Origin: Trichocoleus desertorum NBK24
GTDB lineage: Bacteria > Cyanobacteriota > Cyanobacteriia > FACHB-46
Reading direction: 5' to 3'
DNA length: 64,000 nt
Assembly: GCF_030409055.1 (NCBI RefSeq)
Contig: NZ_CP116619.1
Location: forward strand, 653,628 to 717,627
A program made the translations under genes and the position numbers. The notes below the pieces were generated by a model. It was not told the DNA's origin and searched no databases. It saw only the letters and a list, made by a program, of their open reading frames with translations. This document shows, one piece after another, positions 17,623 to 26,146 of the stretch (positions are counted from its first letter, which is position 1; the number at the start of each line of letters is the position of its first letter).

Positions 17623-18822
17623 ATGAACCTCCTCTATACCCTCACTGCCTATCCGCCCTACATTGGCGGTGCACAACTGCATCAACATTTGCTGGCCCAA
17701 CACTTAAAAAGTCACCATCAAATTCAGGTTTTTAGCCATTGGGATCACAACCGCACAGATTGGTTATTGGGTACGACACTACGAGCACCTAGCCAAAGTT
17801 GTTCCTATACCATTGATGAGATTCCTGTGCATCGGTTGGGTCTGTCATGGCGAGAAAAGCTTCGGATGGCTCCTTGGTTACCGCTGTACTATCCTTGGAT
17901 GAGTGTAGCTCTCCCAGCGATCGCCCAACCGCTCATTCAGCATTTGCAACCTTTTGCACAGGCAGCCACTCTTATTCATAATGTGCGTATTGGTCGAGAG
18001 GGCTTGAGTTATGCGTCTTGGCACGTTGCCCAACAACGTCAGATTCCTTTTGTCTTGACCCCAGTTCACCATCCTCGTTGGGTAGGCTGGCGCTATCAGC
18101 AATATATTCAGCTTTACCGACTTGCAGATGCTGTGATTACTCTGACAGAAGCAGAAAAACAGATCATCATCAGGTTGGGAGTTCGGGAAGAGCGAATTGC
18201 AGTAACTGGTATGGGGCCTGTTCTTGCGCCTCAAGCTGATGCCCTTGCATTCCTTAAAACGCATCAAATTATGGGTCCGATGGTTTTATTTCTGGGGCAG
18301 CATTACCGCTACAAGGGGTACCAACAAGTTTTACAAGCAGCTCACTTAGTTTGGCAAAAGGTTCCTGACGCTCATTTTGTCTTTATTGGGCCAGCAGTTA
18401 AGCAATCAGAGCGTGATTTTCAAAATCGTGACCCTCGAATTCATCGTTTAGGCAAAGTAGATCTACAAGAGAAAACCAATGCTTTAGCGGCTTGTACCTT
18501 GTTGTGCGTACCCTCAAGCCAGGAAAGTTTTGGGGGTGTTTACACTGAAGCCTGGCGCTTTGCTAAACCCGTGATTGGCTGTTCTATTCCTGCTGTAGCT
18601 GAGGTGATTGAAGACGGAGTGAATGGTTATTTAGCGGAGCAAGACCCTAGCCAGATTGCTAGCCGAATCTGTGATTTACTTTGCAACCCTGCTACTGCTG
18701 AGGAGATGGGTTTAGTAGGGCAACGTAAGGTAGAAGCCCGCTATACTTGGCCAAAAATTGCAGCTCTAACCGAACGAATTTACGAACAAGCCCTAAATGG
18801 TTTAGAAGTTGGGCATGATTAA
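17623..18822 (+). CDS. Glycosyltransferase family 4 (GT-B)
   Basis: 399 residues. GTG at 17620 and ATG at 17623 are adjacent possible starts; I took ATG. The N-terminal half has the acceptor-side loop TAYPPYIGGAQLHQHLLAQHL. The donor half has VLFLGQHYRYKGYQQVLQAA, VFIGPAVKQSERDF and the EX7E-like catalytic segment SSQESFGGVYTEAWRFAKPV. Standard retaining GT4 of mannosyl-, glucosyl- or galactosyltransferase type; specificity unknown. It begins 28 bases after the GT61 remnant, so it stays in the same transcription unit. Confidence 0.88.
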   Translation: MNLLYTLTAYPPYIGGAQLHQHLLAQHLKSHHQIQVFSHWDHNRTDWLLGTTLRAPSQSCSYTIDEIPVHRLGLSWREKLRMAPWLPLYYPWMSVALPAIAQPLIQHLQPFAQAATLIHNVRIGREGLSYASWHVAQQRQIPFVLTPVHHPRWVGWRYQQYIQLYRLADAVITLTEAEKQIIIRLGVREERIAVTGMGPVLAPQADALAFLKTHQIMGPMVLFLGQHYRYKGYQQVLQAAHLVWQKVPDAHFVFIGPAVKQSERDFQNRDPRIHRLGKVDLQEKTNALAACTLLCVPSSQESFGGVYTEAWRFAKPVIGCSIPAVAEVIEDGVNGYLAEQDPSQIASRICDLLCNPATAEEMGLVGQRKVEARYTWPKIAALTERIYEQALNGLEVGHD

Positions 18823-18846
18823 TGAGATAGGACTCTTGTAAGGTCA

Positions 18847-19617
18847 GTGCTCCCCAAACTTTCCCAGCAGTTTATTTTAGGTAGTCGTGTTGATGCTACA
18901 AGTTATGAGGATGCTTGCGATCGCATCCAAGCTTGGGCCGAAGCTCGAAACTCCTGCTACGTCGTCGCCGCTAATGTTCATGTAGTGATGACAGCTTATT
19001 GGAAGCGACAGTACCGAGAAATCATTAATCAAGCTGCTCTAGTAACTCCAGATGGAATGCCGTTAGTCTGGGCTTTGAGATTGCTGGGGTTGAAAGGCCA
19101 AAGCAGAGTTTATGGACCGGATTTAATGCTGGCTTGGTGCGATCGCGCCACTCACTTAGAGATGCCTATCTATTTATATGGCGGTACTGAGTCAATGCTG
19201 GAGAAGTTGCGGCACAATCTGACTCAGCAATTTCCGAGTTTGGCGATCGTAGGTACTTATGCACCACCCTTCCGCCCCCTCACCTTAGAGGAAGAGCTAG
19301 CAGATGTTCAGCGAATTAATGACTCTGGAGCCTTGGTCGTTTTTATGGGCTTGGGCTGTCCTAAGCAGGAGGAATGGATGGCTCGTCAACGAGACAAAGT
19401 TACTGCTGTAATGATTGGTGTGGGTGCAGCTTTTAGTTTTCATAGTGGAGAAGTGGCTCAGGCACCGCGCTGGATGATGAAAGTAGGCTTGGAGTGGCTA
19501 TACCGATTTTCCCAAGAACCAGGACGTTTGTGGCAGCGTTACTGCATCAATAATCCCGCATTTGTCATCCTGTTTGGTTGGCAATTGTTACAACACTGGC
19601 TACATCCAAACAATTAA
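18847..19617 (+). CDS. WecG/TagA/CpsF-family (GT26) glycosyltransferase
   Basis: 256 residues, typical family length. Starts with GTG at 18847, with AAGG four bases upstream. Family marks: VVAANVHVVMTAYWKR, VTPDGMPLVWALRLLG, YGPDLMLAWCDRA, FMGLGCPKQEEWMARQR and VGVGAAFSFHSGEVAQAPRW. Members transfer ManNAc(A)- or N-acetyl amino-sugar-type residues onto a polyprenyl-diphosphate-linked first sugar, the second committed step of many surface glycans. No SD-strong promoter is seen before it; it appears to be the last tightly spaced gene of the first glycan block. Confidence 0.92.
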   Translation: MLPKLSQQFILGSRVDATSYEDACDRIQAWAEARNSCYVVAANVHVVMTAYWKRQYREIINQAALVTPDGMPLVWALRLLGLKGQSRVYGPDLMLAWCDRATHLEMPIYLYGGTESMLEKLRHNLTQQFPSLAIVGTYAPPFRPLTLEEELADVQRINDSGALVVFMGLGCPKQEEWMARQRDKVTAVMIGVGAAFSFHSGEVAQAPRWMMKVGLEWLYRFSQEPGRLWQRYCINNPAFVILFGWQLLQHWLHPNN

Positions 19618-19669
19618 ATGCCTTGAACTAACGGTTGCCATCTTTCGTCCCTTGCCGAAACAGGTTCTT

Positions 19670-19796
19670 ACAGGACTTGGAACGTTAGCACATCAACACA
19701 GCCCTGCAAGCCAATAATTTCATAGAAACTGGTGCGAGGTCGAGGCTCCAAAGTTCTTATTCCATAGGGGTTCCCAAATAACCTTCCAAGTCCTGT
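19670..19796. repeat. 13-bp perfect inverted repeat with about 100-base spacer
   Basis: ACAGGACTTGGAA at 19670-19682 is exactly matched by TTCCAAGTCCTGT at 19784-19796. The enclosed 101 bases contain no reading frame of note. It could be a short non-autonomous element, a remnant of an insertion sequence, or a long-loop mRNA hairpin between two genes. Confidence 0.55.
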
Positions 19797-19887
19797 TCTT
19801 AAACTTTTGCAAAAAATTTCAAGAATTTCAATTACTTGGGTAAACTCTCAAGACAAAGGCTTGTAGTTTAATCAGTTAAAAAATCAT

Positions 19888-21630
19888 ATGCCTGAGTCAC
19901 CAGAACTTGCTCAATTATTAAAGTTGACCTCCTCCGAGAACTATGTTTCTAGAGAAGAGTTCTTTAAATTAATAGATTATTTACTGCTCAGTCAGCTGAA
20001 CGCACAGACTAGCTTGCAAACTGGATCAGCAAGCAACCAAAAGCTACGGGATCTTTTTCTTCGTCTGCTTGCGATCTTGCAGCCCACAGTCTTCTGTGAT
20101 ATTGGTTCCAGAGATGGGGAGAGTGCAATTCAGGTAAATCACCTTCTACCCGATTGTGAATGTTATGGCTTTGAAGCGAACCCTAAAATCTATGAACAAT
20201 TTTATTCAAAAGTGAAAGACATTAGCCCTAATGTGAATTATTTAAATCTTGCTATTGGGGATGTTAATCATCCCGTAAAACTATTTGCACCCAAAACGAT
20301 TACTAAAGTCTTAGTTGAAAATGAAATTATTGAAGTCAACACACCTGAACCAGAGGATACAGGTAGAACCTCTTTATTACGGCGCAATGAAGATATTACT
20401 TACGAAGAATTTGAGGTGCAATGTTTCAGATTAGATGAATATTGGGTAGAGCAAAAGGTAAATATCACCAAACAACGCCTCGCTTTATGGATTGACGTAG
20501 AAGGTGCAGCAGACAAAGTTTTACTAGGGGCAAACCAATCTCTGCAACAGGCTGCGATTGTGTTTATCGAAGTGGAAGGAATAGAGTTTTGGAAGCAGCA
20601 ACAGCAAGGGCATGATATTGCTCGCTCTCTAATTCATCAAGGATTTATTCCTATAGCACGCGATCGAGAATATTACGACAAACAGTTTAATCTTCTTTTT
20701 GTCAAACAGGACTATCTTGAGGTTGTTTATCCTGCTTTGTTTAACTTGAAAGATGACTTGAATGCCACAAAATTAATTTATGACGTTCAAAACATTTATG
20801 AAAGAGTTGATATTGTTGAGGATTTTTTAAATGAATCTCTTGAAGAATGTCTAAATCCAATCCTCCAGAAAGAATCTACAGTTAAAAACAAACTGAATAA
20901 TAAAAAAAATGATATTTTACTGACTCCCATTTTTTCTAATACCTATACCCTCTGCCATTTACCAATCTACATCCCCTGCTTTAATAATCTCACTTATCTT
21001 AAAAATACAATTGAGCAGCTACATCGGTTGGAATGTCATAATATTATTGTCTTAAACAATGCTTCAACCTATCCACCTTTACTTCAGTATTTTCAGGAAA
21101 TTGAAAAAGAGATAGTAATTATACATCTACCAGAAAATCATGGTCCTCATTTTGTATTTTCGGATAACTTGATTTACAGCTTTTTGCCTCCTTATTTTTG
21201 TCTTACCGATCCAGATCTAACGTTTAATTCATCACTTCCTTCTGACTTCATGGATCAATTGCTTCAGTTAACTGAAGAATTCAAGGTAGGCAAAGCTGGA
21301 TTCGCTTTAGATATTTCCCAGCCAGATCTAATGGTAGAAGAAGAGTTTCTCATTGATAACAAACACTATAAAATCTGGGAGTGGGAATCACAGTTTTGGA
21401 AGCAATCTTTAAGAGAAAATATTTACAAGGCTGAGCTGGATACTACCTTTGCCGTCTACAACAAAAAGTATTTTGATCGCCGTTTTCCCACAAAAAATGC
21501 AGTTAGAGTAGGAAGCAATTTTGTTTGTCGGCATTTACCCTGGTATCAGGACAACCTTTTGCCCAGCGATGAAGAGAAGTTTTATCGCAAGACTAGTCGT
21601 TACTCCTACTACTTAAAGGAAAATTCCTAA
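19888..21630 (+). CDS. FkbM-type methyltransferase fused to a GT-A-like domain
   Basis: 580 residues in two domains. About residues 60-280 are FkbM-like methyltransferase: VFCDIGSRDGESAIQVNHLL, CYGFEANPKIYEQF, ALWIDVEGAADKVLLGANQS. After a helical linker (about 290-345), residues 350-565 look like a GT-A glycosyltransferase: LPIYIPCFNNLTYLKNTIEQ, IIVLNNASTYPPLLQYF and the acidic site CLTDPDLTF. The fusion would couple methyl transfer and sugar addition or two steps on one glycan. Codon use is more AT-rich than in the genes upstream. ATG at 19888 follows about 270 bases without a gene, so it likely has its own promoter. The C-terminal assignment is less sure than the N-terminal. Confidence 0.82.
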   Translation: MPESPELAQLLKLTSSENYVSREEFFKLIDYLLLSQLNAQTSLQTGSASNQKLRDLFLRLLAILQPTVFCDIGSRDGESAIQVNHLLPDCECYGFEANPKIYEQFYSKVKDISPNVNYLNLAIGDVNHPVKLFAPKTITKVLVENEIIEVNTPEPEDTGRTSLLRRNEDITYEEFEVQCFRLDEYWVEQKVNITKQRLALWIDVEGAADKVLLGANQSLQQAAIVFIEVEGIEFWKQQQQGHDIARSLIHQGFIPIARDREYYDKQFNLLFVKQDYLEVVYPALFNLKDDLNATKLIYDVQNIYERVDIVEDFLNESLEECLNPILQKESTVKNKLNNKKNDILLTPIFSNTYTLCHLPIYIPCFNNLTYLKNTIEQLHRLECHNIIVLNNASTYPPLLQYFQEIEKEIVIIHLPENHGPHFVFSDNLIYSFLPPYFCLTDPDLTFNSSLPSDFMDQLLQLTEEFKVGKAGFALDISQPDLMVEEEFLIDNKHYKIWEWESQFWKQSLRENIYKAELDTTFAVYNKKYFDRRFPTKNAVRVGSNFVCRHLPWYQDNLLPSDEEKFYRKTSRYSYYLKENS

Positions 21631-21962
21631 GCAATCACACAAGTATAAGAACAGAAGGTGAGATAAAATTCAGGGAGGAAATTTCAGCATACAAAATCAT
21701 AAATTCTTAAAGCTCTAAACCGCTTCATAGGATCTTTAAAGCAGTTTTCATGCTAATAAGCCACAGCTACGTCACCAACTAATGGCTTATTTTGATAGAT
21801 TATGTGGCTTATTAGAGAGGCAGCCGTCGTAAGATTAGCCTTGAGGCATTATACAATCTACGCCAATATAAAGATAAGATGTGCCGGAAAAGCAAACGAG
21901 CCAGAGAAAGACAAAGCTAGTTGATGGATTTATGCTAATCCCTTTGCCTACTTGTTCTGCCT
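21631..21962. other. Intergenic region with alternative hairpins
   Basis: No gene is visible in these 332 bases. The stretch holds one left arm CTAATAAGCCACA (21753-21765) and its perfect complement TGTGGCTTATTAG (21803-21815). A second partial complement, TGGCTTATT at 21783-21791, can pair with the same left arm, so two mutually exclusive hairpins are possible. The rest is AT-rich with no clear terminator T run. Confidence 0.5.
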
Positions 21963-24155
21963 GTGACTCAAACCATATTATCTAACGGGTATATCGTGAA
22001 AAACCAAACATCAGGCTTTTACAAATTTTTGATAGAGCAATCCCCAACTCCAATTTATCAGCGTATTATTAAGAACTTGGAGTATATTTTAACAAAACTA
22101 GGAAATGAAGTTGTTATCTCTTACCCAGGGCAGTTTAAAGATGAAATAGACTATCTACAATATATTTCTTCTCAAGAAATAGACTATTGTATCATCACGA
22201 ATAGCTCCTCTTTAATCTCTTCGTACTCTGAAGTTTTCAACGTTTTTATATTTGAGCTAATTAATGTACCAATTATATTTATTCATCATGATAATATATT
22301 TAGTGATTTACATGAGCATGAGAAAATCAAACCAAAGCTAGAAGCTTTTTGCAGAATAAAATCTAAAAGTTTTCATTTTTGCATTGAATATTATAATTTC
22401 TTAGATCTAAAAAGTTTAGGAATTGAGAATGTGTACTCAATTCATCATGCTTCCGAATTCAAGTATATTAAACCTTGCAAAAAATATCTTTATGATGTTT
22501 CGTTCGTAGGGCATGTACTACCAGAACTGGGAAGTACACTTGGAGAAGCTTCATACTCTCATCTACTCAAGGCTGATTTTTGGAATCGTCTAGTTCATTT
22601 AGACAAGGAGCTTGAACAATCAGCTATATCTTTTGCTACCCGCGCAAGTTCTAGTCAAAGTAATTTTATCGATTTTTTGGAAGCAAAATATTTGTATATT
22701 TCCATGCTTCACTCAAACTCTTCTCCTTTTTTCCGGGGAGAGGTAATTAAACGATTAAAAAATGTAAATATCCATATTTTCGGCGGAGATCCTGCCTATC
22801 TAAATGACTTACCTCTAAACCGAAAAATTCAGGAATCAAATATTTTTTATCATCCTGTCACGAAAGATTACTCTGATGCTAAATACATATATGCCAACTC
22901 TAAAATAAATCTCAATATTACATCCTTGCAATTTGATGATGCAGTAATTAATCGAGTTATAGACATTGCCTCTGTAGGCGGGTTTGTACTCACTGACTGG
23001 AAGTCTAAATTAAAATCTCTAACATCCGTTTACGAAGAAATTTCTTACAAAACAATTGATGAGCTTAAATTCAAAATAGACTACTACCTAAAACATGAAG
23101 AAGAACGTCTTGAGATTGCAGAAAAGCTTCATCAGGATATAACGAACAGTTGCAGTTACCATTATATAGCCACCTTTATACTTTCAAAAATTGACTCTAT
23201 GACAAGGACTCAGGAAGAACCTCTTCGCTTAGATTTAGGCTGTGGAGTCTGGAAAGAAGAGGGTTTTGTTGGAGTAGATATTTACGGGGAATCAAAAGTA
23301 GATGTTATTGCCGATTTAAATCGACGTTTTCCCTTTCCAGACAATAGTGTAGATGAAATTAAAGCACACGATATTCTCGAACATCTAAAAGACAACATTC
23401 ATAGTATGAATGAAATCTGGAGAGTCTGCAAACCATATGCAAAGGTAGATATTCGTGTGCCATCAACTGATGGTCGAGGAGCTTTTCAAGATCCAACACA
23501 TATAAGTTTTTGGAATCTTAATTCATTTAAGTACTACTGTGTGGAGTTCCCTGCCTATATTAAACTTTGCAAAAGTTACGGATTTCAAGGCACATTTAGG
23601 ATTTTAACCCTTACAGAGGAAGAGTCGCCGGAGCAGGTCATTCATGTAAGAGCTATATTGGAAGTCATAAAAAATATAGACGCTCAGTCAATTTCAGAAA
23701 ATAATTCTGTTGACTGGAATTTAAGGGAAATAAATCTAATGGTTTTTCCAGATTGGAATAAGTCTGAAGAATTGTTAGCCCAAGAGTTAAGTACTGTGAT
23801 TAGGTCTATTGCAACTCATGCAGACAGAGGGTTAATTTCACTTTTAATACATATTGGGGATTTAGACAGCGAAGATACAGAACTGATGTTAGCAGCCATA
23901 GTAATGGAACTATTCTTAAAAGAGGATATTGATATTGATGAAGGGCCGGAAATCTCTTTTTTTGGAAAACTGAGTCATCTGCAACAGAATACTCTGAAGG
24001 AACGAACTTATTTTCGAGTCCCTTTAGAGAGTGAAAATCAACACTTTATTTCACCAAGCGAATTAGATCCAATTAATATTCCTACCTTTGATTTGAGTGT
24101 CCTTCATCATAAACGAGTGATCTTTCGGGAAGCAAGCACATGGGATTTTGAATAA
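21963..24155 (+). CDS. Three-module protein: CgeB-like glycosyltransferase, methyltransferase, shared C-terminal module
   Basis: 730 residues, GTG start at 21963 with no strong Shine-Dalgarno. Residues 1-400: CgeB/Glyco_trans_1_2-like GT-B (DVSFVGHVLPELGSTLGEAS, IHIFGGDPAYL, YANSKINLNITS, DIASVGGFVLTDW). Residues 418-570: class I methyltransferase-like (LRLDLGCGVWKEEGFVGVDI, IKAHDILEHL, PTHISFWN). Residues 588-715: a module beginning INLMVFPDWNKSEELL, with VIRSIATHADRG and DEGPEISFFGKLSHLQ; the same module closes the glycosyltransferase at 34479. The gene is strongly AT-rich relative to its surroundings and ends 80 bases before the mobile-element cluster, so lateral gain is plausible. Sugar specificity is unknown. 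Confidence 0.8.
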   Translation: MTQTILSNGYIVKNQTSGFYKFLIEQSPTPIYQRIIKNLEYILTKLGNEVVISYPGQFKDEIDYLQYISSQEIDYCIITNSSSLISSYSEVFNVFIFELINVPIIFIHHDNIFSDLHEHEKIKPKLEAFCRIKSKSFHFCIEYYNFLDLKSLGIENVYSIHHASEFKYIKPCKKYLYDVSFVGHVLPELGSTLGEASYSHLLKADFWNRLVHLDKELEQSAISFATRASSSQSNFIDFLEAKYLYISMLHSNSSPFFRGEVIKRLKNVNIHIFGGDPAYLNDLPLNRKIQESNIFYHPVTKDYSDAKYIYANSKINLNITSLQFDDAVINRVIDIASVGGFVLTDWKSKLKSLTSVYEEISYKTIDELKFKIDYYLKHEEERLEIAEKLHQDITNSCSYHYIATFILSKIDSMTRTQEEPLRLDLGCGVWKEEGFVGVDIYGESKVDVIADLNRRFPFPDNSVDEIKAHDILEHLKDNIHSMNEIWRVCKPYAKVDIRVPSTDGRGAFQDPTHISFWNLNSFKYYCVEFPAYIKLCKSYGFQGTFRILTLTEEESPEQVIHVRAILEVIKNIDAQSISENNSVDWNLREINLMVFPDWNKSEELLAQELSTVIRSIATHADRGLISLLIHIGDLDSEDTELMLAAIVMELFLKEDIDIDEGPEISFFGKLSHLQQNTLKERTYFRVPLESENQHFISPSELDPINIPTFDLSVLHHKRVIFREASTWDFE

Positions 24156-24235
24156 AAAATGTTTCCCACTCTTTTATTTAAGTGCTTTGACTCGGGTAAG
24201 AGTAAGGAGTTAAGCATGGTTAGTTCAGGATCAGA

Positions 24236-24430
24236 GGCACTGGTCTTCTAAAGGGTGGTTGCTAGAATGGGCAAAGCGCGTTGATTTAGCCTATGAAATG
24301 CCCTCATTGCGACAGTGAGCAGACAGTGAAGAATGGCACTGCGAAGATGCAAGATCAAAGTGTTCAGCAGCGATACCTCTGTTCAACTTGTGGCAAACGA
24401 TTCAATGAACGAACTCATACCCCAATGGCA
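24236..24430 (+). mobile_element. 5' fragment of an IS1-like element
   Basis: Begins with the terminal sequence GGCACTGGTCTTCTAAAGGG, almost identical to the end of the copy at 24431. It carries the first part of a transposase (ATG at 24293) and is interrupted at 24430 by the next copy. Left flank GGATCAGA is the reverse complement of TCTGATCC found at 25499-25506. Confidence 0.75.
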
Positions 24431-24460
24431 GGCACTGGTTCTCTAAAGGGTGACTGCTAG
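24293..24460 (+). pseudogene. Truncated IS1-like transposase, zinc-ribbon N-terminus
   Basis: 55 codons, MKCPHCDSEQTVKNG... with CxxC pairs CPHC and CSTCGKRF, the InsA-like zinc ribbon. After TPMAG the frame runs into the terminal repeat of the inserted copy and stops at 24458-24460. Clearly paralogous to residues 12-60 of the next transposase. Not functional on its own. Confidence 0.8.
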
Positions 24461-25498
24461 AATAGCTCCAGTGCATGAATTTCAGCTAATGAGATGTCCT
24501 CACTGTCAAAGCGAACAAACCGTGAAAAACGGCAGAGTCAAGCTGCAAGACCAAAGTGTTCAACAACGATACTTATGCCAAGCTTGCGCTAAACGATTCA
24601 ATGAGCGGACGAATACTCCGATGGCTAGACTGAGAACCCCGGCACTGGTGGTTTCAGCGGCGATCAATGTGCGCACAGAAGGATTAGGAGTGCGAGCCAC
24701 GGGACGCTCCTTTGGCAAATCCCATTCGACGATTATTCGCTGGGAACACCGAGTCGCCCAGCAAGAAAGTCAATGGTCTCCACCTGCGCCTGATGGGGCT
24801 GATGTCACGCTCGAAGGAGATGAGGTGTACACTCGCATCGGCGAGAACCTTCCCCCCCAGCGAATCGCCAGGTTGGACGATTCACTTCATTGAGCGTGAA
24901 AGCCGCTATTGGGTCGATGCCCAAGCGGGACAAAAAACCACTGAACTGTTTGAGCAAGGAACCCAGAAGGCTTGGGAGTGGGCGAAACCTGCTGACTTTA
25001 TCCGCTGGTTTACGGATGGAGAACGACGCTATGGCACTGCTTTATGGCAGCTTGCGAGTGTCCACCTCAAAGCGGGGGAGGTGCACCCCGACTACGGACA
25101 ACGCAAAGTCTGGCGGCAGGGGTTGGAGGTTGCCATGAAGATTAAGGGTTCTCAGGGACACAAACGAGTGGAGTGGGTGAAGGTGGAGCATCCGTTCACC
25201 GCGCTCAATCCTGTGCATGAAGTTCATGCCAATCACAATGAAGCCCAAAATAGTGCCCTCAGAAGGCGTGCGAGTGCTTATCGCAGACGACAGAATCTGT
25301 ATGCCAAGCGAGTCGAGGGCTTGCAACGAGTTCTAGACGTTCAGTGCTTGGTGCATAATTGGGTGCGACCGCACTGGGGACTGGGAAAACACAGGACTCC
25401 GGCAATCGCAATGGGGTACTGTAGTCGTCCGATTTCGATGGATGAAATCTTGACCAGTCGAGGCTTTCATTACTTCACCCCTTAGAAGACCAGTGCCT
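24431..25498 (+). mobile_element. IS1-like insertion sequence, near full length
   Basis: About 1068 bases bounded by GGCACTGGTTCTCTAAAGGG at the left and CCCCTTAGAAGACCAGTGCC at the right, which are imperfect inverted repeats. It contains one transposase coded in two overlapping frames (24450-24893 and 24712-25485). It was inserted into the 5' fragment at 24236-24430; the expected remainder of that older copy is absent on the right, so a deletion or inversion followed. Confidence 0.8.
24450..25485 (+). pseudogene. IS1-like transposase in two frames (+1 shift at C7)
   Basis: First part: zinc ribbon (CPHCQSEQ...CQACAKRF), helix-turn-helix region GLGVRATGRSFGKSHSTII and DDE start EGDEVYTRIGENLPP. 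At the run of seven C (24852-24858) the protein continues one base further on as SESPGWTIHFIERESRYWV, with WFTDGERRYG and the IS1-type C-terminal HANHNEAQNSALRRRASAYR. The overlap of frames is long enough that a programmed +1 shift would give full-length transposase of about 345 residues; a simple indel in the homopolymer is equally possible. IS1-family elements are known to use translational frameshifting, usually -1. Confidence 0.78.
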
Positions 25499-25506
25499 CT
25501 GATCCG

Positions 25507-26015
25507 GCACTGGTCTTCTAAGGGAGGATAGCAGTAAAACCCCTTTGAGTCAGAAGTTCAGGCATCGATAACGGACGATCGCAAAACCCCATTGCCAATA
25601 GCCCTCCGGGCATGGCTTCGCTAGTGCTGGAGTAGTGCCTTTGACTAGCCCCCAGTGTGGACGGACCCAATTATGGATCAGTCGTTGCACCTCCAGTACT
25701 CGTTGTAATCCCTGTACACACTTGGCGTAGAGGTTCTGTCGTCTACGATAAGCACTACAGCGTCGTCTGAGTGCACTGTTTTGAGCTTCGTTATGATTGG
25801 CATGCACCTCAGATACGGCACTGATAGCCGTAAATGGATGCTCAGGGTAAACCCACTCAATCCGCCTGTTGCCCTGAGAACCTTTGATTTTCATGGCGAC
25901 TTCTAACCCTTCCCGCCAAACCTTGCGGTGCTGGTAATCCGGATGAGCTTCTCCTAATTTGAGATAGACACAGGCAAGTTTCCACAATGCTTTACCATAG
26001 CGCCGTTCACCTAAG
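25507..26015 (-). mobile_element. 5'-truncated IS1-like copy in opposite orientation
   Basis: Starts on the plus strand with GGCACTGGTCTTCTAAGGGA, the right-end repeat seen from the other strand, only eight bases (TCTGATCC) after the right end of the previous copy. It holds the 3' half of the transposase gene. Similarity to the other copies stops at about 26010-26020, where unrelated short GC-rich repeats (cttcggcacgctacgccc) begin; this left limit is approximate. Confidence 0.7.
25550..25987 (-). pseudogene. C-terminal half of IS1-like transposase
   Basis: 145 codons beginning WKLACVYLKLGEAHPDYQHR, with VHANHNEAQNSALRRRCSAYR and LIHNWVRPHWGLVKGTTPAL, clearly homologous to the second half of the intact copy at 24450-25485 but divergent by many substitutions. 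The N-terminal half is missing. The C-terminus differs (PCPEGYWQWGFAIVRYR), because a short repeat-like insertion (cctccgggcatggcttcgct) shifts the end. Confidence 0.8.
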
Positions 26016-26146
26016 CCTTCGGCACGCTACGCCCGACACCTGTGCGGGTTTGGTGGATGCCTTATTGCAACTAAGGAGGTTTCTGGCAAAGAATTTACCC
26101 AAGTCTTAAGATCGATGTCATCCTCCTAAAAACAAGGAGCAAGCGT

